Assembly (NCBI GenBank): GCA_944321165.1
Contig: CALUKE010000005.1
Coordinates: 62,001 to 126,000 of the forward strand
From: an uncultured Odoribacter sp.
GTDB lineage: Bacteria; Bacteroidota; Bacteroidia; Bacteroidales; Marinifilaceae
Direction of reading: 5' to 3'
DNA length: 64,000 nt
Positions 10,101 through 17,654 of this stretch are shown in pieces; position 1 is the stretch's first letter, and every line of letters begins with the position of its first letter. The notes beneath the pieces were generated by a model. It saw only the letters and a program-made list of their open reading frames with translations. It was not told the origin of the DNA and ran no database searches. The position numbers and the translations under genes are program-made.

Positions 10101-10446
10101 CTCCCAGGATATATCCGTTTACAGTATATTGGCTGCCTGCCGGATGGAGGGTCGCATCCGCCTGAGACTCTTCTGTCGCGAGGGCTGAGTTTGACCATTT
10201 TGCCTGCCGGTATTCGGATTGTCCGTCAGAATATGTTACCCATACCTGATATGGCAAACTGGGTACAGTTCCTACCGGACAACGGACGGAAATGGTTTTA
10301 ACTGCAACGATTTTGCGCGTTTCTACCTCTTGTTTGGGTAAGGCTTTCGAATCGGTGGAGGTCTTATTCGAGGAATAAACTCCCAAAGGCAAACATGTCA
10401 GAAAGTGTACAATGACTGCCCACGTAAAAAATGAAATTTTTGCCAT
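7102..10446 (-). CDS. Secreted GH127-type beta-L-arabinofuranosidase, multidomain
   Basis: A 1114-residue glycoside hydrolase with a signal peptide (hydrophobic stretch about residues 5-22). Order: an Ig-like region (about 45-125, LPYQVWVTYSDG), then the GH127/DUF1680 (alpha/alpha)6 catalytic region (about 150-800), then a helical C-terminus of FIVAR-like repeats (about 830-1110). The zinc and nucleophile cysteines of the family (HypBA1 type) are recognisable as NETCCAYN near residue 530 and STCCGGTGSENH near 598. Known members release L-arabinofuranose from plant glycoproteins and arabinans by a cysteine-based retaining mechanism; the exact substrate here is inferred only. There is no SusC/SusD pair beside it, so it is not part of a visible polysaccharide utilisation locus. 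Confidence 0.85.
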   Translation of the reverse strand: MAKISFFTWAVIVHFLTCLPLGVYSSNKTSTDSKALPKQEVETRKIVAVKTISVRCPVGTVPSLPYQVWVTYSDGQSEYRQAKWSNSALATEESQADATLHPAGSQYTVNGYILGDETTDEGYPIQANIEVVKEYEDTPTQVAAHTVPLTDVTIDGDNRLTSNRDLAIREIISWDVTQQLYNYRDTYGLSTEGYTRSDGWDSPEIKLKGHGSGHYMSALALAYAAATDPEQKAILYRNITRMVNELRECQERTFVWHDELGRYWEARDFAPDEELRTMKGTWEAFDEHKTKWATYGYGYLNAIPAHHPALIEMYRAYNNSDWVWAPYYSIHKQLAGLIDIATYMDDPAVADKALLIAKDMGLWVWNRMHYRTYVKTDGTQDERRARPGNRYEMWNMYIAGEVGGIGESLARLSEMVSDPEDKARLLEASNCFDSPAFFVPLSRNIDNIRTRHANQHIPMIIAALRSYLSNHDPFYYHLSENFWNMIQGRYRYATGGVGNGEMFRQPYTQILSMVMNGVSEGDSHSNPNINETCCAYNLLKLTKELNCLHPNDARYMDYYERTLYNQIVGSLNPVHYQTTYQYAVGMNASKPWGNETPQSTCCGGTGSENHVKYQEATYFVSDSTLWVGLYMPTTLHWKEKGVTIRQECLWPAEQSVIKINEGGASFAMKLRVPYWATNGFDVKLNGKSLASEYTPCSYVQIPYRQWQAGDVVEVVMPFTKHIDYGPDKLSAEIASKDGEPLESAWVGTLMYGPLAMTATDITNWKEATLNIDPYLASITPVSSNGLQTGTNGNLYMLTQGGKTFQPDYYRHEHSTHYFRINQVKDPTAELKTALATKLREITVYHKKNYTRASFSPLKSAEKTGKKLMEATTVSGSSISAAITAIDQATEGLKATRLDKSLLETALLNARNYDASLYTGNSFQQLQAEIQTTQNILNDSDRQIIIDRQTLALQDAVSGLVLAKEVDKTQLQELLNIAQERTTAQEKWNALTVKVPEFAPWAHFGYLRLTKTLEEAQGVYDNKDKNYSQEEVNAIVSSLNTAINTMRPGNLPEMEDLRPLSGLLRRAGTIDESTSAALKEAVEYARMVMEYVTDGSGTHDMIETAVTRLKTAMGL

Positions 10447-10499
10447 TTTGTAATAGTTGTATTAGTGTGTTTAGTTTGTATTTTTGAATTTATATTTTG

Positions 10500-10507
10500 C
10501 AAATATA
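10500..10507 (-). promoter_or_regulatory. Bacteroidota-type -7 box upstream of the GH127 gene
   Basis: Minus-strand TATATTTG matches TAnnTTTG and lies 54 bases before the GH127 start. The region around it (10447-10521) is AT-rich and otherwise empty. No -33 TTTG is evident. Confidence 0.4.
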
Positions 10508-10521
10508 CATATTTATTCATT

Positions 10522-11301
10522 TCATTGGTTGATACCGATGATTCCTTTGGAGGAATTTTCAATGAAACTGATTAGGTAATTGATTTCTGGACTGATGGGG
10601 ATGATTTCTTTGATTCTTCGCAGGGCATTTTCCAGACTGATACCGCATTGATAGATTTGTCCGTAACATTTGGCGATGTTATCGATGATTTCATAGGAAA
10701 GATGTCCTTCTTTGTTTAAATTCAGCGCATTGATACCGTAGAAACTGATTGGATTATGGGCTGCGACGATGTAAGGCGGTATATCCTTGTCGGTTTGGCA
10801 ACCGTCTTGTATCAGGGCCCAGCGACCGATGTGACATCCGTGTTTGACGATTGCCTCGCTTCCCAAAATGGCTCTGTCGTCGATGATGCAATTACCGGCA
10901 GTTTTGGCTCCGTTGCCCAATATGCAATGGTTCCCTAAATGGGTGTCGTGGGCCAGATGTACTCCTTCCAATAGGAAGTTGTGGTCTCCGAGTATCGTAC
11001 AGTCTGTCGGATTAGTTCCCCGGTTCAGGATGACTTTTTCACGGATGGTGTTGCAGTTGCCGATTTTCAGGAGAGTGTCTTCTCCCTTGAATTTGAAATC
11101 TTGAGGGGGTGCACCGACGATGGCTCCCTGATAGACGATGTTGTCTGTTCCCATGCGGGTACCGCTGAGGATACTGGCATAGGGCATGATGGTGCAGTTG
11201 TTGCCGATTTCAACATTTTTGTCGATATAGGCGAATGGGTGAATGGTCACATTCTCTCCGATTTTGGCTTCCGGGTCTACATAAGCGAGTGGATGGATCA
11301 T
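10522..11301 (-). CDS. lpxA: Acyl-ACP--UDP-N-acetylglucosamine O-acyltransferase
   Basis: First enzyme of lipid A synthesis, transferring a 3-hydroxyacyl chain from ACP to UDP-GlcNAc in the cytoplasm. The 259-residue protein is the usual family length. Repeated hexapeptides of the left-handed beta helix fill the first 190 residues, and the catalytic His is probably His118 in GVHLAHDTHLGN, matching the AHD motif around His125 of the E. coli enzyme. The C-terminal helical part includes SYEIIDNIAKCYGQIYQ. It stands apart from the usual lpxC/fabZ neighbours. Its presence shows a Gram-negative outer membrane. Confidence 0.93.
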   Translation of the reverse strand: MIHPLAYVDPEAKIGENVTIHPFAYIDKNVEIGNNCTIMPYASILSGTRMGTDNIVYQGAIVGAPPQDFKFKGEDTLLKIGNCNTIREKVILNRGTNPTDCTILGDHNFLLEGVHLAHDTHLGNHCILGNGAKTAGNCIIDDRAILGSEAIVKHGCHIGRWALIQDGCQTDKDIPPYIVAAHNPISFYGINALNLNKEGHLSYEIIDNIAKCYGQIYQCGISLENALRRIKEIIPISPEINYLISFIENSSKGIIGINQ

Positions 11302-11516
11302 GGTTTTGTTATTAATATGGTTGTTATATACCGGCTAATGCATAATTCGTGCAATTTTTTTTCAAATAACCCCATGTATTAGGAATAATTGGCAAAATTT
11401 TAAATTAAAAAGCACAAAAAATGTAAAGAAAACGTTTGTACAGAATGCTTCGGGACGATTTTTTTTATTTTTGTTCAATCAATAATGAATAATAAATAAT
11501 AAACAAATTGAAATTT

Positions 11517-12677
11517 ATGCCTATGAATATGCAGGCGGTTTGTGAGTGTGCCGTTCAGTTCCGGCGTTGGTTGCATCAGCATCCGGAGTTGTCCACGCAG
11601 GAATTTCAGACCCGGGATTTTATCAGAAAAGTATTGGAGGAGTATCAGGTCCCTTACAAGACTTATGGAACGGGTATCATTGCAGTTTTGGGAAAAGGGG
11701 AGCGGTGTGTGGCTTTGCGGGCGGATATGGATGCTCTTCGCATTCAGGAAGAAACAGGTTTGTCTTATTGTTCTGAAACTGCCGGCATGATGCATGCCTG
11801 CGGTCACGATATGCATACGGCGATGCTGTTGGGGGCCGTGTTGTTTTTGAAGGGCCGGGAAGGGGAACTGGGGGGAACGGTAAAGTTTGTTTTTCAACCC
11901 AGTGAGGAGAAACGCCCGGGAGGGGCACGCTTGTTATTGCCCTATCTGCTGGAGCCACCTGTTCCGCAGGCTATTTTCGGACAACATGTATTTCCGGGTT
12001 TGCCTGTCGGACAGATCGGGATACGCAGCGGGGCCTTTTTTGCTTCTTCCGACAATATTATTTTTTCGGTGGAAGGAAAGGGAACCCATGCGGCCATGCC
12101 TCAGGCTGGCTCTGATCCGATACTGGCGGCGGTTGCTTTGATTCAATACTATCAGACGATTATTACCAAATTCCGTCATCCGCTGATACCGGCTGTATTG
12201 TCGATTACTTCTATTCATGGCGGATCGGCCAATAATGTCATCCCTGACCGGGTGGAGGTGTTGGGCACGGTCCGGACCCACGATAATGCCTTGCGTTTGC
12301 GGATTTTTGAGTTGATACAGGAAAAATCACCGGTCATTTGCGACTTGTATGGCTGTCGTTTCGTACCGGACATGCCTTGGAACGGACTGCCTCCTTTGGT
12401 GAATGATGAGGCGTTGACTGAAAAAGTCCGCTCGTGGGCAACGGAGGTTCCTGAAGTGAAAAAGGTGGTGGAGTCCGATCCGCTGACTCTGGGGGAAGAT
12501 TTTGCCATTTATTTACAAGAACTGCCAGGGGTTTTTTGGACCTTGGGAGTATGTCCTCCGGAAAAGGCGGAAATGCCTCCTTTGCATAATCCTGCCATGG
12601 CACCGGATGAAAGAGCCATCCCGGTGGGAATCGCGATGTTGGTCAAGGCCTGCCGAAATTTCCTGAAGGAGGAATGA
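11517..12677 (+). CDS. M20 family metallo-amidohydrolase
   Basis: Zinc-dependent peptidase or amidohydrolase of the IAA-amino-acid hydrolase / N-acyl-amino-acid hydrolase group, cytoplasmic. Family signatures: RRWLHQHPELSTQE at the N-terminus, LRADMDAL (metal ligand Asp), the metal-binding motif CGHDMHTAMLLGA, PSEEKRPGGA with the catalytic and metal-binding Glu pair, the dimerisation-domain motif GKGTHAAMPQAGSDPI and GEDFAIYLQELPG near the end. The natural substrate cannot be read from sequence. The first ATG is at 11517; a TTG three codons upstream is less likely. The gene is convergent with, and 5 bases from, the queuosine-precursor transporter gene. Confidence 0.88.
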   Translation: MPMNMQAVCECAVQFRRWLHQHPELSTQEFQTRDFIRKVLEEYQVPYKTYGTGIIAVLGKGERCVALRADMDALRIQEETGLSYCSETAGMMHACGHDMHTAMLLGAVLFLKGREGELGGTVKFVFQPSEEKRPGGARLLLPYLLEPPVPQAIFGQHVFPGLPVGQIGIRSGAFFASSDNIIFSVEGKGTHAAMPQAGSDPILAAVALIQYYQTIITKFRHPLIPAVLSITSIHGGSANNVIPDRVEVLGTVRTHDNALRLRIFELIQEKSPVICDLYGCRFVPDMPWNGLPPLVNDEALTEKVRSWATEVPEVKKVVESDPLTLGEDFAIYLQELPGVFWTLGVCPPEKAEMPPLHNPAMAPDERAIPVGIAMLVKACRNFLKEE

Positions 12678-12682
12678 TTGTT

Positions 12683-13363
12683 TTATAAATCTTTGAAATG
12701 TATGATATTATAAGAGATGTGCCGGTCGTAGACATCGCTTTGGTCTATCTTTTTGATGTACCGGACCACCCGGATGGTAACCGGCAGGATGATGACTTCA
12801 TACAGGGATTTCAACAGGGCCTGTGTTCCGATCAGGAGGCCCAGTTCTGCACCGGATATGAGACCTCCGAAGGCAATGGGAAAGAAAATCAATGAATCGG
12901 CACTTTCTCCGGCGAGGGTAGAGAGGATGGCCCGCAGGGAGAAATATTTTCCACCGGTGGCTACTTTCATTTTGCTCATGATATAGGCATTCAGGAACGA
13001 ACCGATCAGAAAGGCCAGCAGACTGGCCAGGGCAATGCGGGGAGCTAGGCCGAATACGAAGTTGAAACTTTCTTCTCCCTCCCAGAACGGAGCGGCCGGC
13101 AGGGCAATGGCAATCCGGGCAAAGCCGATGGTCAGGAAATTCATGAAAAAGCCGCACCAGATGATCAGACGGGCTTTTTTAAAGCCCCAGACCTCAGCAA
13201 TGCAGTCGTTGATGATGTAGGATATGGGAAATACGATCAGACCGGCGGTGGCGGTGATGGGACCCAGTTGGATGACTTTGGTCTCCAGAAGATTGGAGGC
13301 TATCAGGCAGACATTGAAAAGAATGCCCAACAGCAAAAAGGGTAGGGATACCTGTTTTTGCAT
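12683..13363 (-). CDS. yhhQ: Queuosine precursor transporter, YhhQ/VUT family
   Basis: A 226-residue inner-membrane protein with about six hydrophobic segments. The family is recognised by the N-terminal FNVCLIASNLLETK, the FPISYIINDCIAEVWGFKKAR segment (family signature with Asp-Cys-x-x-Glu) and the later LAGESADSLIFFPIAF. E. coli YhhQ imports the queuosine precursors preQ0 and preQ1. queF, which makes preQ1, lies 20 kb away in this window, so the organism appears able both to make and to scavenge precursor. No preQ1 riboswitch is apparent upstream. Confidence 0.85.
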   Translation of the reverse strand: MQKQVSLPFLLLGILFNVCLIASNLLETKVIQLGPITATAGLIVFPISYIINDCIAEVWGFKKARLIIWCGFFMNFLTIGFARIAIALPAAPFWEGEESFNFVFGLAPRIALASLLAFLIGSFLNAYIMSKMKVATGGKYFSLRAILSTLAGESADSLIFFPIAFGGLISGAELGLLIGTQALLKSLYEVIILPVTIRVVRYIKKIDQSDVYDRHISYNIIHFKDL

Positions 13364-13412
13364 GATTCTTGTTTTTTACGTGGTTAAGCAAGCACACGGG
13401 TATTATACCGGA

Positions 13413-13706
13413 TTAAAAAGCATAGTCTACGCAGGCTCTGTCTTCTTTGATCGGAGCGATGAGGTTTTTGACGATGCTTTGATGGGCCGGATGGTTGGCA
13501 TAAGTTTCCAGATCTTGCCAGTTTTCTACGATTGCCGTTAAGCTCAAGTCCCACTGTTCTTTGGGATTGGCATTGATCCCGACTTCCATGCTTTTCAATT
13601 CCGGTATTTGTGGAATCAAAGCTTCCAGCTGTTTTTTAATTTCCTGCATCTGAGCGTGTTTCTGTTCCGATGCCTGCAATTTGAAAAATACGATGTGTTT
13701 GATCAT
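13413..13706 (-). CDS. Dabb (stress-responsive A/B barrel) domain protein
   Basis: A 97-residue single-domain protein. MIKHIVFFKL at the start and the pattern of ELKSMEVGINANP, WDLSLTAIVENWQDLETYANHPAHQ are characteristic of the dimeric alpha/beta-barrel Dabb family. Members are small cytoplasmic proteins with no uniform activity; some resemble polyketide cyclases or heme-degrading monooxygenases. It is preceded by a 106-base gap to the divergent lipoprotein gene and is followed by yhhQ in the same direction 49 bases later. Confidence 0.85.
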   Translation of the reverse strand: MIKHIVFFKLQASEQKHAQMQEIKKQLEALIPQIPELKSMEVGINANPKEQWDLSLTAIVENWQDLETYANHPAHQSIVKNLIAPIKEDRACVDYAF

Positions 13707-13812
13707 GGCTTTCTATTTTGATGCATGCAAAAATAGGAATTTTTTAGCAACCTGTTGTAAAGATAAAATGAAATACTTAATTTTGATAACTATATTTAAA
13801 TTCTAATAGATT

Positions 13813-15072
13813 ATGGTTTTAAGGCGATTGGGTATGGCGCTCCTGTTGTTTGTCGTTGCTGCCTGTCACGATCAGCGGTTTACGCTTGTCGGGGAGATCG
13901 ACGGACTTTGTCCCGGTGACACCTTGCGTTTTGAGCGTATCATCCATCCGAATTGGACATATGAACCGGCTTTTGATATCATTGTTCAGGATTCTGGTCG
14001 TTTTCGTTACAGGGGAAATCAGCCTCATGACCAGCATTACCTGATGAGTTTTCATCCCAAGGTGGGACAGGCCCGGAGGTGTGATTGCAGAGGAAAAGAA
14101 CTGATCATCACGGATTCCGATTATATTCGAATGAAGGGGAGTGTCGATCAAATTTATTATTGTTCTTTGGAGGGAGGAATATACGACGATCCGTTGCTTG
14201 CCGAGAGGTTGCGCCTCGAAGATTCATTGGGGATGGTTCGCGGAGAGTATATGTATTTGGCAGGCGAAGCATTGGAGAGGAAGGATACGGCTATGGCAGA
14301 AATATACTCGCAAAAGTTCAATTTGTTTTATGAAAACAATCCTGGGTCGGATCGGAAAAAGTCAGCCAGTCGGCGTTATACCGAGGCTCATTCCGAAGGC
14401 ACACTTTATTTGTTGGTTCAGGATCTATCTGCTATATCTTATCGACCGATTGAAGAGTCGAAGGCCATTTATACCGCTTATTCTCCTGAGTTGCAGAAAA
14501 GCTATTATGGACAATTTTTTGCCCAACAGATGGCTGTTATGGAGCAGTTGGCCGAAGGACAACCGGGACCGGATTTTACTGTTACGACTGTTGATGGAAA
14601 GGCTCTTGACAAAGTTTCTTATGCTGGCCGTTATTTGTTGATTTATCATTGGGGCATGTGTCCCGGATCGATTTTTATTGACCGATATGTGCAGGAGCTT
14701 TACGACCGCTATCACAGTCAGGGCCTTGATGTGTTGGGGATTACAGAATCCATTGCCTCTATCCGTGAAATCTATGAGAAGTTGCCGACAGACAAGAAAA
14801 CCCCTTTGCCTGGAGTAGAGGATATACGTCCGATTTTGGCTGACATGCTTCAACATCCTTGGCCTGAGGTTGAAGTCGAGACCGATAGTCCGACTAATAA
14901 GCTTTTGATGGAGACCTACCGTTTTTCGGGATGGCCTTTCTTTGTGCTCATTGCACCCGATGGAACCATTCGAGCCCGGGGATTTATCGATGCTTTTAGA
15001 ACGTCGCAGAAAGTTCTGGCGGAAGAATTGGGTGAAAGGCCGGATGTCACAGTCGCAGCATCTGAAGAATGA
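13813..15072 (+). CDS. Thioredoxin-like lipoprotein with DUF4369-like N-terminus and degenerate active site
   Basis: A 419-residue predicted lipoprotein: hydrophobic segment then lipobox VVAAC with the acylated Cys at about residue 18. Residues about 20-110 resemble the DUF4369 domain that precedes thioredoxin folds in many Bacteroidota proteins. A helical linker follows, then a TlpA/AhpC-like fold from about residue 250 (GQPGPDFTVTTVDGKALD). Where CXXC would be expected the sequence is HWGMCPGSIF, so the second Cys is Ser. The cis-proline strand FSGWPFFVLI is retained. It may have a non-redox or single-Cys role. It stands alone between the Dabb gene and the small membrane peptide. Confidence 0.75.
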   Translation: MVLRRLGMALLLFVVAACHDQRFTLVGEIDGLCPGDTLRFERIIHPNWTYEPAFDIIVQDSGRFRYRGNQPHDQHYLMSFHPKVGQARRCDCRGKELIITDSDYIRMKGSVDQIYYCSLEGGIYDDPLLAERLRLEDSLGMVRGEYMYLAGEALERKDTAMAEIYSQKFNLFYENNPGSDRKKSASRRYTEAHSEGTLYLLVQDLSAISYRPIEESKAIYTAYSPELQKSYYGQFFAQQMAVMEQLAEGQPGPDFTVTTVDGKALDKVSYAGRYLLIYHWGMCPGSIFIDRYVQELYDRYHSQGLDVLGITESIASIREIYEKLPTDKKTPLPGVEDIRPILADMLQHPWPEVEVETDSPTNKLLMETYRFSGWPFFVLIAPDGTIRARGFIDAFRTSQKVLAEELGERPDVTVAASEE

Positions 15073-15199
15073 GGTATTGTTTCTCTGTTTTCATGTTTTT
15101 TAATAAAAATGAATTTTTCTGTTAAAAACTTGTTAATATGAAAATAATGTATTAACTTTAAGACGAAAAGCAGAAGTATTCACTTTAAATTTAAAAGCT

Positions 15200-15355
15200 A
15201 TGAAAACGCGAGGCACTAATTTATGGATTCAATTTCTGCTGATGATCATTATCACGGCGATTGTTACTTATTCTTGCATGAATTTGGCGGAATTGCTCAG
15301 CATGTATACAGATGTGATTCAGAATACATTGAGTGAGTTTCATTTTGGATTCTGA
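15200..15355 (+). CDS. Small one-helix membrane peptide (51 residues), unrecognised
   Basis: An ATG-initiated 51-codon frame in a 469-base gap that otherwise holds no gene. The peptide starts MKTRGTN, continues with one strongly hydrophobic helix (LWIQFLLMIIITAIVTYSC, residues 8-26) and ends with a polar, acidic tail. A 12-bp hairpin followed by T-rich sequence occurs 122 bases downstream on the same strand. The positive-inside charge pattern and terminator argue for a real small membrane protein, but no family is recognised and the frame could be chance. The stretches 15073-15199 and 15356-15477 hold nothing further that I can support. Confidence 0.45.
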   Translation: MKTRGTNLWIQFLLMIIITAIVTYSCMNLAELLSMYTDVIQNTLSEFHFGF

Positions 15356-15477
15356 TCGATGAATAATCTTTGGAGGCGTTGAATCAGGAAATCGGAAAAG
15401 TCGTAAAAAGTGGACGGTTTGCCGAGAGGGGGAGTTATGGTGAATCAATTTATTTTTTATTTTTGTACCTCGTTTGA

Positions 15478-15518
15478 AAATGGTTTGTCCGATTGTGTGG
15501 AGACAAACCGTTTGTTTT
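15478..15518 (+). terminator. Hairpin terminator upstream of the M13 peptidase gene
   Basis: A 12-bp stem with one G-U pair (15478-15489 with 15502-15513), a 12-base loop and a T-rich tail. It can end transcription from the small peptide frame on the plus strand before the M13 gene starts at 15542. Confidence 0.6.
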
Positions 15519-15541
15519 GAATGATTTAAATTTTCATATGA

Positions 15542-17575
15542 ATGAACACAAGATTTTATTTACCTGTTTTAATGCTGGCTTTGGCTGCTGCTGCCTGTGA
15601 TCAGAAGAAGGAGACGGCCCAGACCGGTGGAATTGACGTTGCCAATCTGGATCGGTCGGTAGCGCCTAATGCGGATTTTTATCAATTTGCCTGTGGCGGT
15701 TGGATGAAGGCACATCCTTTGACAGATGAATATGGCCGTTTTGGTTCTTTTGACCAGTTGGCGGAGAACAACCGTACGCAGCTGAAAGGTTTGATTGAAG
15801 AATTGGCTGCCCGGGAATCCGAAGCCGGTTCGGTGGCTCAGAAGATCGGTCATTTGTATAACATGGCAATGGACTCGGTCAAATTGAATGCCGATGGTTG
15901 TGCTCCGATCCGTCCGATACTGGAAAGGATTGCCGCCGTGAAAGATGCGAAAGAAATGCTGGTTTTGGTGGCGGAGATGACCAAACAGGGATTCGGTCCC
16001 TATTTCAGTGTTTACATCGGTCCCGATGATATGAACAGCAGCATGAATCTGCTGCAAACCTATCAGGGAGGTTTGGGACTGGCAGACCGGGATTATTACC
16101 TGGCGGAGGATGAACACAATAAGGAAGTTCGTGCCCGGTATCAGAAGCACATGGAGAAGATGTTTCAATTGGCCGGTTTGGATGAGAAAGCGGCTCGGCA
16201 GGCTGCTGCCGATGTTTTGACCCTTGAGACCCGTTTGGCCAAGGCTTCCTATGATAAAGTGAAGATGCGCGATCCGCACGCCAATTACCACAAGATGACG
16301 ATGGCTGAATTGGAAAAGGAAATTTCTGGGATTGATTGGAAGGTATACTTCACAACTCTTGGATTGCCGGAAGTGACTGAACTGAATGTGGGACAACCCG
16401 AACCGTTGCAGGAAGTGGCCCATATTTTGCAGCATGCCGATCTGGAAATGCAAAAGGCATATTTGCAGTGGAAAGTACTTCGGGCGGCAGCTCCTTATCT
16501 GAGCGATGAGTTTGTGGCAGAGAATTTCGATTTCTACGGGAAGGTGCTTTCCGGTGTGAAAGAGTTGAAACCCCGTTGGAAGAGAGCGGTGTCTGCAGTT
16601 GATGGAGCGATGGGAGAAGCGGTTGGACAAATGTATGTGGAAAAATATTTCCCGGCAGCAGCCAAGGAGCGGATGGTGAAACTGGTGGGCAATCTGCAGC
16701 AGGCGCTGGGCGAACGGATTCAGGCATTGACCTGGATGAGCGAGGAAACCAAGACCAAAGCTTTGGAAAAACTGGCTGCCATTTATGTGAAAGTCGGTTA
16801 TCCCGATACCTGGAGAGATTATTCAGCCTTGGAGATCAAAGACGATTCCTATTGGGCCAATATCTTGCGTTCCAATGTGTTCGATTTTGATTACATGCTG
16901 AGCAAGGCCGGCAAGCCGGTGGACAAAACCGAGTGGCTGATGACTCCCCAGACGGTCAATGCCTATTACAACCCGACAACCAACGAAATCTGCTTCCCGG
17001 CCGGTATCCTGCAGTATCCGTTCTTCGATATGAATGCGGATGATGCCTTTAATTACGGGGCCATCGGAGTGGTGATCGGCCATGAAATGACTCATGGATT
17101 CGACGATCAGGGACGTCAGTATGACAAGGACGGTAATCTGAAGGATTGGTGGACGGCTGAAGACTCGAAGAATTTTGAGGAGCGGGCACAGGTATTGGTG
17201 GACTGGTTTGATCAGATCGAGGTATTGCCCGGGTTGCATGCCAACGGTCAGCTGACTCTGGGTGAAAATATTGCGGATCATGGCGGATTGCAAGTGGCCT
17301 TTCAGGCATTTCACAATGCTACGAAAGAGCAGCCGCTGGGAGAAGTTGACGGTTTTACGCCGGAACAGCGTTTCTACCTGGCTTATGCCAGTGTATGGGC
17401 TGCTAATATCCGCGACGAGCAGATTCGTCTGTTGACTCAGATGGATGTTCATTCGCTGGGACGTTGGCGGGTGAATGCCGCTCTGCCGCACATCAACGGT
17501 TGGAATGAAGCTTTCGGAATCAAGGAAGGCGATCCGATGTATCTGGCTCCGGAAAAACGGGCTTCTATCTGGTAA
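15542..17575 (+). CDS. pepO: M13 family zinc metallopeptidase (neprilysin/PepO type), lipoprotein
   Basis: A 677-residue endopeptidase of the neprilysin family. The N-terminus has a signal sequence with a lipobox-like AAAAC (Cys about 19), so it is probably anchored in an outer or inner membrane facing the periplasm or cell surface. The peptidase_M13_N region spans about 40-440 (APNADFYQFACGGWMK). The catalytic domain holds HEMTH at about 514-518, the downstream zinc ligand in GENIADHGGL, and the conserved C-terminal W (KRASIW). A UUCG-loop terminator follows directly. It is expected to cleave oligopeptides. Confidence 0.93.
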   Translation: MNTRFYLPVLMLALAAAACDQKKETAQTGGIDVANLDRSVAPNADFYQFACGGWMKAHPLTDEYGRFGSFDQLAENNRTQLKGLIEELAARESEAGSVAQKIGHLYNMAMDSVKLNADGCAPIRPILERIAAVKDAKEMLVLVAEMTKQGFGPYFSVYIGPDDMNSSMNLLQTYQGGLGLADRDYYLAEDEHNKEVRARYQKHMEKMFQLAGLDEKAARQAAADVLTLETRLAKASYDKVKMRDPHANYHKMTMAELEKEISGIDWKVYFTTLGLPEVTELNVGQPEPLQEVAHILQHADLEMQKAYLQWKVLRAAAPYLSDEFVAENFDFYGKVLSGVKELKPRWKRAVSAVDGAMGEAVGQMYVEKYFPAAAKERMVKLVGNLQQALGERIQALTWMSEETKTKALEKLAAIYVKVGYPDTWRDYSALEIKDDSYWANILRSNVFDFDYMLSKAGKPVDKTEWLMTPQTVNAYYNPTTNEICFPAGILQYPFFDMNADDAFNYGAIGVVIGHEMTHGFDDQGRQYDKDGNLKDWWTAEDSKNFEERAQVLVDWFDQIEVLPGLHANGQLTLGENIADHGGLQVAFQAFHNATKEQPLGEVDGFTPEQRFYLAYASVWAANIRDEQIRLLTQMDVHSLGRWRVNAALPHINGWNEAFGIKEGDPMYLAPEKRASIW

Positions 17576-17599
17576 GAAAAACAATGATCTTACATACGG

Positions 17600-17626
17600 G
17601 AGGTTGCTTCGGCAACCTCTTTTTTT
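17600..17626 (+). terminator. Strong intrinsic terminator after the M13 peptidase gene
   Basis: An 8-bp perfect stem (GAGGTTGC/GCAACCTC) closed by a TTCG tetraloop and followed by seven T residues, 24 bases after the stop codon. This is the most canonical terminator in the window. Confidence 0.9.
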
Positions 17627-17654
17627 GTTCCCTCAGGGGAAGGATTGACGGATC

